From the NCBI GenBank assembly GCA_039881045.1, contig JAYWVB010000014.1, positions 248,001 through 312,000 on the forward strand: DNA of 64,000 nucleotides. Reading direction: 5' to 3'. Position numbers and translations under genes: made by a program. This stretch comes from Chaetomium olivaceum (Eukaryota > Ascomycota > Sordariomycetes > Sordariales > Chaetomiaceae). The notes below the pieces were generated by a model. The model saw only the letters and a program-made list of their open reading frames with translations. It was not told the origin of the DNA and ran no database searches. Below are positions 56,013 to 64,000 of this stretch, piece by piece (within the stretch, counting starts at the first letter, position 1; each line of letters opens with the position of its first letter).

Positions 56013-58368
56013 CTATCGAACACCGAGCAACTCAAGCATCACCCTCAACTTGAAGTTATCGCCCAGCATGCTCTCCAGTTTGTCCACTTCCTTCATCAGC
56101 TCGCCGTGCAGGTCCCTGAGGACGCCGAGCGTGTACTCCAAGCTCTCCGTCTTGTTCATCGTTGCCAACACCTCGTGCTTGGCCTCGTGGCTTAGTTTTC
56201 CCTCCACCCGTCTCTTGACGAGCAAGGACCGGAGGTGAATAAGCTCCCCCTCGAACTTCGGCTCGGACTCCAAGGTCTGGATGCAGTGAATCAGCGCAAA
56301 CGAGTACTTGCCCTCGTCGAGGTCCTCGGCGAAGCCCTTGGCCTTGGCGTAGTCAGCCGAGGCCAAGTTCTGGTAGTCGTCGCGGATCTGAAAATAACGG
56401 CCAAAGAGGCAGCTGAACAGGTCCATACCGCCGCTGGGGAGTTTGTCGCCAGCCGGACTCTCGGCGGTCATCATGCGGGTGAGCATGCGGAACAAACCGC
56501 CCGTCTTCATATCGACCATCTTCAGGTAGTCAGCGACTCTCGGACAGAGCGTGTTGTGCGTCCAGTAGAGATCATAGCTCTGTCCCAAGTGCAGTTGCCG
56601 CGCCTCGTGGACGAAGATGCGGAAGCTCTCTGGGTTCGGCAGGCGGCTCGCAAGATCTGTGGCGGTAATATACTGGACCGTGGCGCTGTTGATGGTCTGG
56701 GGTATGCCATAAATGTTGTGAGTCGATGGCCTTCCGCGGCGCAGCGGGGAGTTGTCTTCAATGTCGTCCAGCCTCAGGATTTGTTAGCAATGGGAAGAAA
56801 TAGAGAGAGAGAGAGAGAGCAACGACGACGAGGAACTGACATGAGAGATGCATTATGCAGCATCCTTACGACCTCTTGGATGATATCGACCGACTTGGGA
56901 GGTACTCGGAGCCACTTGTTGAGAGCCTCTATGGCCTTGTCTCGGAAGCCCTTGGAAGGGAGAGAGGTTACGTATCGATACGGTTGGAGCATCACCTGCA
57001 TAAACAAGCGTTGTGTCAGTTAAGGTGTGCACATCGTCGGGTCGGGCGGGCGGGAGAAGGGCAGAGCGAACTTACGCTCTCGCTCAAGTCGGGCAAGTGG
57101 CAATCGCGAGCCAGTTGCATCACATCTTCGGCCGGAGTCGAAAATGAGGTGGATGGCGGCGCTGACTTCTTGAAGCCATTGGTCCCATTCCTCCCCAGTC
57201 CGTCTTCGACGCTGTCCCTCTTCCTCTTGTTTCCGGAGCCATCATCCTTGGCCCCCCCGCTGGCCGCCTGGCGCTCTGGCGACCACCGGCTCGGGTACTT
57301 TGCAAGTTCATGCTTGCCTCGAAGCATCTGCAGCTCATTGTACTTGGTCGGGCCGTTGTATCGCGGGCAGTTGGGACTCCAGGCCGCATTGCCAGAGAGA
57401 GTGTACTGCATCACATCGACGTATCTCTTCAGCTCGTCGCTCACGTCGGTCCTCGCCTTTGTCTCGCGGACGTTTGTCACGTATCTGCTACACTCGAGGC
57501 GAATGCGGTCCTTGAGAATCTCTCGCGCTTTCGCTTCGCCGCACCTGCGTTCATTCATGACGACCAATACAGCGTTCTGCACATTAGCGTCGTTCTTCTC
57601 CTTCTCAAAGGAGAAGATGTCGTTCAGGAGCGATGCCTGGATCAAGGCCGGCATGATAAGCCTCCTAGCTTCTTCTTCTTCGTCGTCAGGGATGGTAATG
57701 GCGCAGCCAAAGCAGACGAGGCCGTGCCACAGCATGTATCCAACATCAAGGGCTCTGTAAGGAATGTAATCCTCAAGCGTCTTGAAGTAGGTCTCCTCCT
57801 TCCGTCGGTCTGAATGCCCGACGCCGGAAGACCAGCTCTTGGCGACATTCATCGCCCCTGCGGGATCAATAGCCATCATTTCGCGAATGATTTGCGTGAC
57901 GATTTGGCGCTTCCCGTCCGAACCCCTGTTCTCAATCTTGCCGCCCTGGCCCTGATGCAGAGCATTTCTCACCTCGTCCAATGAGGCGCTATTCACATCC
58001 GTATCGATGACATCTGTATCAAAATAAGTGAGAGTGAGCTTCGTTCGTTCGTTCGGTAACCAGAGGCAGCTCAATGATAACAACGAACCGTCATGAATGA
58101 AACCAAACTCCAACGCATAAGCGACAATCTCCATCCTCTCTGGAAGGCAATCGGGTACCGAGATGGTCACAAAGCTAAAGTCAGGACCCAAGAGGCCGGC
58201 GTAGGGCTTCGGCAGGGGCCCAACCAGGCGACGCCAGTCTTCCTGAGCCCTGAAGGCACCGACCTCCTCGAGCTCACCCGCGATGTGTTTTCTGAGCTCG
58301 ATTCCGGGGCAGAGGCCTTCCTTGTCGTATGAGGAGGCATCGAGGACGGTCCATAACTTGCCTTTCAT
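56013..58368 (-). CDS. bifunctional terpene synthase (terpene cyclase fused to prenyltransferase)
   Basis: Chimeric class I terpene synthase of 710 aa in four exons (58368-58089, 58013-57076, 56995-56841, 56772-56013). The total is divisible by three, and the length is normal for fusicoccadiene/ophiobolin-type synthases. The N-terminal cyclase has the Asp-rich motif DDVIDTD (made by splicing intron 58014-58088) and the metal-binding NDIFSFEKE. A basic, Ser/Lys-rich linker leads to the prenyltransferase, which has the first Asp-rich motif LDDIEDNSPLRRG and the second RDDYQN. The C-terminal half should build GGPP or GFPP from IPP and DMAPP, and the N-terminal half should cyclise it to a di- or sesterterpene. 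The product skeleton cannot be predicted from sequence alone. Neighbours (P450, SDR, regulator, transporter) support a terpenoid cluster. Confidence 0.95.
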
Positions 58369-59006
58369 TGCTACTTATCCTTTGGAGGGGGAAGGGGTAA
58401 CTTTCAAGTGGTACAACACGATTGTGTAAAGACCCAGCAGTATGAAGTGAATGGCAATAAAGAATAAAATATCGCAAGATGGTTTCAAGTTGAATATAGA
58501 CGACATGTGCTGAAGTGATTTGGAGGGGGCAACTGCTGGGATAAACTGACATCTGTCGCTAATTACATTAGCTCGTCCATCTATTAAGTAGACCTTCGCA
58601 CCGTGACACCTCACCGGTGACCCTTTCTTTTGGTAATCACCTCTGCTTTCCTCCTTCTCTGGGCTGCCCGACTACGCCTCAAGACCACATGCGAGCTGAC
58701 AAGCCGCAGGTAAGCGAATTGGAACAATTCCTTCCAATCGCGTGCAGCAGATAATGGCAACATCCAACATCCAACCTAATGGGGAACTGCCGGATTTGGC
58801 GATACACCGATCCCCATCGTGGCTATGCCCAATTTTGTCCTCAGGAACATGCTACATTTTGTCCTCAGCAACACGCCAGCATGAGGTTTTGGCAATTATA
58901 AAGGCCGAGCGATTAAAAGTGAATTGTCTCCCACCCTTTCCCAATTCCTCGGGACATGGGAGTTTCTCATTCACAACTCGCCTTTTCACACACAAGTAAC
59001 TTCCAG
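58369..59006. promoter_or_regulatory. divergent promoter of terpene synthase and P450
   Basis: About 640 bp between the two start codons, so the synthase and the P450 are transcribed head to head and probably together. No specific binding site was recognised. Confidence 0.5.
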
Positions 59007-60981
59007 ATGGAGACTTACTTGTCTTTCATGCCCGAGGATGGCTTCTCGCGGGCCGCTTTGGCGGTCGTCAGCGGGACCACGCTCTATCTTCTCGGTCTCG
59101 TTGTCTACCGCCTCTTCATTTCTCCGCTGGCAAAGTTCCCAGGTCCAAAGCTGGCAGCGATATCGGGCTGGTACGAGTCGTACTATGATCTTATTCACAA
59201 AGGCAAATATCTGTTTGAGATTGAGAAGATGCACGACAAATATGGTATGTACATCGCATTATAGTTCTTGCTCACTGCTGCGATATGGATATGGAAGGGA
59301 AAAGGGAAGGCGTTAGCTTACAGTTTCTCCCACGCCAGGACCAATCGTCAGGATCAACCCATTCGAGCTCTCCATCCGTGACTCGGAGTACTACGACACA
59401 CTCTACGTCGCGGGTTCCGTCCGGCCGACGAACCGGTACGAAGGCTTCGTCGACAACATTGTCGATTTCAAGGGCGCGCACATTGCGACAATCGATCATC
59501 ATCTCCACCGCAAGAGGAGAAAGCCACTCGATTCCTACTTCTCACGCCAAGGCATCTCAAATTTCGAGCCCATGCTTGCCGAACTGACGGAAAAACTCAA
59601 CAAACGATTCGACGACGTCAAGGGCACCGGGAAGGTCATAAGGCTGGATCATGCCCTCACATCCTACTCTGGCGATGTGATTCAAAGACTATGCATGGAC
59701 AACCCCCCCAACACCTTGATCGAGGATGGGGAATTTTCCCCCTGGTGGTATAATATGTTTCACAGGGGAATTGGGCAGTTGCCATTGTTCATGGCGCTGC
59801 CCGGGCTTATTAGGTATGATCGCCCCTCCTGATCATCCCAGCGACTGCTAGGAGTAGAATTGGTTCTAAGCTGACCTTCTGCAGCCTCATTCGGCTCGTC
59901 CCCATGAGCTTTATGGCCAAGCTGAGCCCCTCGGCCCACACTTTTAATGTTTTCAAAAAGGTACGCTACAAAGCCTTTTGTATCCTTTTAGCTGAGAACC
60001 TAGGTGCTCCATTGTGTGTCTGCTTGTTGACTAAAGTGTATATAGTTTTGTGATGACCAACTTGTCACCGTCAACGAAGAAAAGGCGGCCCTCGGATCGA
60101 AAGACGACTTGTTGCAGGGCGGCCGCCCGACTATTTTTCGCCACCTCCTCAACAGCGACCTCCCCCAGTCCGAACTGGACCATGATCGCCTGTCCAAGGA
60201 AGCCCAAGTTCTCATCGGAGCTGGCACCATCACCACGGCAGGAACAATGTGTTTCATTTCCTACTACATCATGGCCAACCCCCACATCAAGAAGCGTCTG
60301 CAAGAAGAGCTGGCGCCCATCATGGCAGACTACCCGCGCAGGCAGCCGACTTGGGCTAAGCTGGAGCAAGCGACGTACTTCCAGGCAGTTATCAAAGAGG
60401 GTTTCCGGTATGTATGAAAAAGAAAAACCCCTCCTTCGCGAAGTCTTGGGGCCCATAATGGGAAAACAGCAAGGGTTGTGTTAACTGAAATATAATTTAG
60501 TCTGAGCTACGGCACGATGCACCGACGTACACGCGTGTTTCCTCAGCAGGCCGTCCAATTCAAGGATTGGACCATCCCGCCCGGCGTCCCTGTGGGCATG
60601 TCCGCGTACTTCTGTCATCGCGATCCGGAAATCTTCCCACGTCCTGAGGAATTCCTCCCCGAGCGGTGGCTCGGCGACGTCACGCTCGAGATGAGGCGCA
60701 ATTTCGTCCCTTTTTCCAAGGGGTCGAGGCGTTGCCTGGGAGAGAAGTATGTCCATTTACCACATCAAACAATTCTTCTTTTGGCTCATCTTCTGACCAT
60801 CATGTGTCTAAATAGTCTCGCATACGCCGAGATCAGCCATGTTCTCGCTGCTCTCTTTCGTCCTCAAGGTCCTCGATTGGAATTGTACGAGACGGGTGAA
60901 ATGGACGTCAAGATGATACATGACCTGATTGTACCACTGCCGAGTCTGGAATCGAAGGGTTTCCGAGTTACTTTTCACTGA
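59007..60981 (+). CDS. cytochrome P450 of the terpene cluster
   Basis: ER-anchored P450 of 520 aa in six exons (59007-59244, 59339-59813, 59885-59960, 60046-60407, 60501-60746, 60816-60981); the summed length keeps frame. An N-terminal membrane helix is followed by PLAKFPGPKLAA, the proline-rich hinge. The I-helix reads GAGTITTAGT, the K-helix ExxR is KEGFR, the PERF-like motif is FLPERWL, and the haem-binding loop is FSKGSRRCLG with the axial Cys. Intron positions and the I-helix resemble trichodiene-oxygenase-like and other fungal terpenoid P450s. It is head to head with the terpene synthase, so it probably oxidises the terpene hydrocarbon. Start is the ATG before ETYLSF; an in-frame ATG lies 51 bp upstream. 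Confidence 0.93.
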
Positions 60982-62171
60982 GGTAACGTACATGATAAAC
61001 GAGCGAGCCACTTTCTACTTCAATTACACAACCACAACACTAGGAAATCACAATAACTGAATCAGAAACAGATGAATCAGACAATTCTACAGATTTCTTA
61101 CATGTACATACGAGCATCATGGCCAGGCCTGCCGCATACGCCACAACGCCGAATCTTCGTTCGAGACCCCCCTGCACTGTGACGGGCCACGCGATGGTAT
61201 TGCACAAGACGGGGCAAATGGACTAAACTGCCCCAATGAAGAGAGAAGAGGAGAGAGCTAATTGACAGGAGCACATAAGCAGCTTTTGACGAGCAGCTGG
61301 ATTACAGGCCATGTGCACAAACCTGTACAAATGGTCGAGGTCGCCGAGACGCACACGGGCCCAGCCCGTTACATGTACGACCATTATTTTACTGTGTTTC
61401 CTGGGCTATCTTCTCACCTACAGCTTCCTGATCCAGTAAATCCTGCGCCTCTTGTATACCATAGCGCCCCGGGGAGGGGTGGGGGAGGGGGGGGGGGGGG
61501 TGGAAAATGGTGGTCACAACTTTGCATGACCAAAAATGACTTTCCACGTAAAAACGTATCGAAAAGTGAAAAGTAACCACCAACATTAACGTATAGCGGA
61601 AATGCTCAAAACCGTAAAAAATAATCGGAGATGGAAAATGGGTTTTTTATCTAAATATGAGGCAGCCTCTCCGGACTGCCATTGTGGTCAGTAAGGGCAA
61701 AGCGAAGCTGCTGTGTTAACCACAACGCCACTGATGCATGATTGTGCACGATTATGCACTCAAACTGTGGCATCCGATCGCTCCCCTGAGAATTCTTGGT
61801 TTTTTGACCCGTAAATGAAACGAAGTGTTCTTTCTTCGCTTCCTTCATGCAGAGCCTGCCTGCTAGAGGGAGTCGGTCTTTTGTTTAGGATGGATTGAGG
61901 GGTGAGCGTAAAACACAATACGACATTTCCGATGGAAACGTGTATTTTTCCACCCTTACAGCATCAGAACGCGCAGACACCCCGCCGGCAGTGTCACATG
62001 CAAGAGCGGTTGGGAACATTCCGCTAATAAAATATAAATATGAAGCGGGGCCCGCCCAGGCTAGAGCTGACCACACGGCCACGGCCACGGCTGCACCTGG
62101 AAAAGTGTCGCAACTTTGTCGCAACTTCATCCCACCGTATCTAAAGTAGAGGGTTGGATCACATTACTATC
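60982..62171. other. intergenic, no gene seen
   Basis: About 1.2 kb between the P450 and SDR genes. It holds a long G run near 61487-61500. No coding sequence is supported. Confidence 0.45.
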
Positions 62172-63128
62172 ATGTCACCAAGAGCCCTAGTGGTAGGCGG
62201 CACAAGCGGCATCGGCTATGCCATGGCATGTCGCGTCGCAGCCTCCTCACCGTCCTCGTCTGTCTGCATAAGCGGCCGTACCCAACCCGATAATATGCCT
62301 CATGCCAATATGGAATTCCGGCCCATCGAAGCAACGTCGATGCGCGAAATCAGGAGCTTCACCGATAGGTTCAAGCAGCAGCAGCAGCAGCAGTCGGCAC
62401 TGGGAGCAACACAACAAAATCACCACGTGCCTACCGAAGAAAAGAACAAGCTTGACCTCCTCATCATGACACAGGGCGTCATGACCATGGCCGGCAGGAC
62501 CGAGACTCCCGAGGGAATCGATCGCAAGATGGCGTTGCACTACTACGGCAAGCAGCTCCTGATTCGCGAGCTCATGCCGGCGCTCAAGGAGGACGCCAAG
62601 GTCGTCATCGTCTACGATAGCTGGACGGGAAACATGGACAAGCTCCACTGGGACGACCTGGATCTCAAGACGCATTTCAGCCTCGGCACGGCCGCCAACC
62701 ACTGCCAGGTGATGAACGACGTCATGATTCAGTACTATGCCGCCCAGCAGCAGAAGCAGCAGCGGCACCATCAACAGGGCACCGGCACCGCCGCTGCGGC
62801 CGCCAGACGTCATTTCGTACACGCATGGCCCGGCGGCGTGAACACGGAGGGTCTCATGAGGGAGATGCCGTGGGTTTTGGGGGCGACCGCCAAGCTGCTT
62901 GCTCCGCTCATTACCGTGACGCCGGCCAAATGTGCAGAGTACCTGCTGGATGGCGTCAATAAAGTCGCGGCGGCACCGGTGGTGGGGGATGGGGGGGCCA
63001 GACGTTTTTGGAGTTGTATTGATAACAAGGGGAGGGTGATTGAGAACAAGGCCGTCTGTACGGAGGAGCAGATGGGGAAAATTGCAGACCACACGTGGAA
63101 GCTTATTGATGCCGCCTTGAAGGCTTGA
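62172..63128 (+). CDS. short-chain dehydrogenase/reductase-like protein
   Basis: 318 aa in one exon. The N-terminal Rossmann motif ALVVGGTSGIG (TGxxxGxG type) binds NAD(P); LDLLIMTQGV corresponds to the NNAG strand, and a PGGVNTEG loop occurs after the active-site region. The classical YxxxK is not obvious: the region after VIVYDSW lacks a clear Tyr-X3-Lys, while HYYGKQLL lies earlier. Catalysis may therefore be altered. Two glutamine-rich insertions (near 62375 and 62745) are unusual and come from CAG-type repeats. The ATG at 62172 is used. Lying beside the P450, it may oxidise or reduce a terpenoid intermediate (inference). Confidence 0.75.
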   Translation: MSPRALVVGGTSGIGYAMACRVAASSPSSSVCISGRTQPDNMPHANMEFRPIEATSMREIRSFTDRFKQQQQQQSALGATQQNHHVPTEEKNKLDLLIMTQGVMTMAGRTETPEGIDRKMALHYYGKQLLIRELMPALKEDAKVVIVYDSWTGNMDKLHWDDLDLKTHFSLGTAANHCQVMNDVMIQYYAAQQQKQQRHHQQGTGTAAAAARRHFVHAWPGGVNTEGLMREMPWVLGATAKLLAPLITVTPAKCAEYLLDGVNKVAAAPVVGDGGARRFWSCIDNKGRVIENKAVCTEEQMGKIADHTWKLIDAALKA

Positions 63129-63339
63129 AATAGCACGGTCAGCAGTATGGTGTTTTCGCGCGAGGGAGTCTTGGATCCTTTAGAGGGTGGGGTCGGGGTC
63201 GGTGGCGGGGTCGGTGGTGTTCAAGTTGGGTCCATTAAACAAGGCCTTTTATTAGGAAGCAGACACCTACTTGGCTATTCTAAACCCAGATACCGAAACT
63301 TTATTCTTTGAGTAGTCGAAATGTGGGTAGGTTGTTGGC

Positions 63340-64000
63340 TTATACCATCGCTTCTTCCATGTTCAGCGAACCCTCCTCGCCTCTAATGCCACGCCACCAT
63401 TGGCTTTGCCGCACCAGTTCTCCCTCCTCGCCACCCAGAACAGACCAATACTTTCTCAGAAACCACACCTTAGCCTCCCAGCTGCGGTGGTCCCACGGCG
63501 TACCAATCGGGGCATCGCCAGTGGATGCATCGCGATTGTTTCTCCCCAAGCCCCCGCCGCCCCAACACACAAGACCGGTAACGACATCGCGGAGGAACTC
63601 TTCCGGGTTGATCTCGTCATGGCGGAGGATGAGGTTTTTCCGTAGCTGGCGGAAGGGCAGGGCGTCAATGTATGGAGGGTGCCCGACGATAATCTGTTCG
63701 GGAATGGGTCGCAGGTCCGGCTGGAGCGCCTTGAACGTCTTTTGCACCGCGTGGACCATGTTTCGTCTGGGGTCGTTGTGAGCCGATGCTTTAATCGGCC
63801 GATAGAACGGCGAGGGATAGTCCCCAGAACACATCATGTTGTCGGTGATGCCAACCTGCATCCGGAGCGTGTCCATGGCGGCCAGCGTGCAGACGCTATC
63901 CAGACGAATGTGGTTGATATAGGGATCAGGTGCTGCGAGGGCGGCCTTAGGTGGTACCGTAGGTCCGATATTGAGCAGGGTGACTTCCCGACGGCCGTCT
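63340..64000 (-). CDS. DUF3425-type protein, C-terminal part (probable bZIP regulator), runs off window
   Basis: Minus-strand frame open from the right edge of the window to the stop at 63340, about 219 codons. Sequence such as NHIRLDSVCTLAAMDTLRMQVGI, the MCSGDYPSPFY segment and the PYIDALPFRQLRKNLIL helix matches the DUF3425 domain found C-terminal to bZIP motifs in fungal regulators. The bZIP part, if present, lies beyond position 64000. It could be a second regulator at the edge of the terpene cluster; that is inference. Confidence 0.75.
   Translation of the reverse strand, partial: DGRREVTLLNIGPTVPPKAALAAPDPYINHIRLDSVCTLAAMDTLRMQVGITDNMMCSGDYPSPFYRPIKASAHNDPRRNMVHAVQKTFKALQPDLRPIPEQIIVGHPPYIDALPFRQLRKNLILRHDEINPEEFLRDVVTGLVCWGGGGLGRNNRDASTGDAPIGTPWDHRSWEAKVWFLRKYWSVLGGEEGELVRQSQWWRGIRGEEGSLNMEEAMV

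Overview
The window is nuclear DNA from a filamentous ascomycete. Short GT..AG introns of about 50-90 nt interrupt most genes, there are Zn2Cys6 regulators, a fungal highly reducing polyketide synthase and a chimeric terpene synthase, and gene content resembles Sordariomycetes (perhaps Sordariales; the exact group is inference). No tRNA, rRNA, CRISPR or bacterial operon was found.

Layout. (1) 0.4-17.3 kb: a polyketide-type cluster with a highly reducing PKS (KS-AT-DH-MT-ER-KR-ACP), a divergent FSH1-family serine hydrolase (a likely trans-acting release enzyme), a 14-helix MFS transporter, a rhodopsin-fold membrane protein and an FAD monooxygenase. (2) 18-33.5 kb: mixed genes: Nudix hydrolase, amidoligase-like protein, gamma-glutamylcyclotransferase-fold protein, a coiled-coil protein of unknown function, a broken Hsp70-like gene, an AIG1-type GTPase, a Zn2Cys6 regulator and a J-domain/coiled-coil protein. 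(3) 34-38.4 kb: a divergent pair made of a ZIP zinc transporter and a small GPI-anchored His/Cys protein. (4) 40.7-47 kb: two low-complexity proteins and a 5'-truncated LINE bounded by a 15-bp target-site duplication. (5) 48.5-64 kb: a terpenoid-type cluster with a PDR-type ABC transporter, an AflR-like regulator, a bifunctional terpene cyclase/prenyltransferase, a P450, an SDR and the C-terminal part of a DUF3425 protein running off the window.

The most interesting locus is 34-38.4 kb. The ZIP transporter carries an N-terminal, presumably extracellular, domain made of five CHxHx5C modules. Every module is cut by a phase-2 intron at the same codon, so the four internal exons are symmetric repeat units. 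The divergently transcribed neighbour is a secreted, GPI-anchored protein with two CxPHGDHWxC motifs. These have the same ten-residue spacing, and the first copy has a phase-2 intron at the same codon relative to the second Cys. Together they look like a zinc-capture and uptake pair, analogous in arrangement but not in sequence to the Pra1/Zrt1 zincophore loci of other fungi.

A caution for all users: many genes here carry single-base frame breaks, often in homopolymers, while the shifted frame still reads as good family sequence and the restored lengths agree with intron phases. Others (ZIP, GPI protein, terpene synthase, P450, MFS, FAD monooxygenase, GTPase, Nudix) are fully intact. This may reflect base-level assembly error, recent pseudogenisation, or both. 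The terpene core and the zinc locus are intact; the PKS and its neighbouring membrane protein are not, as given.
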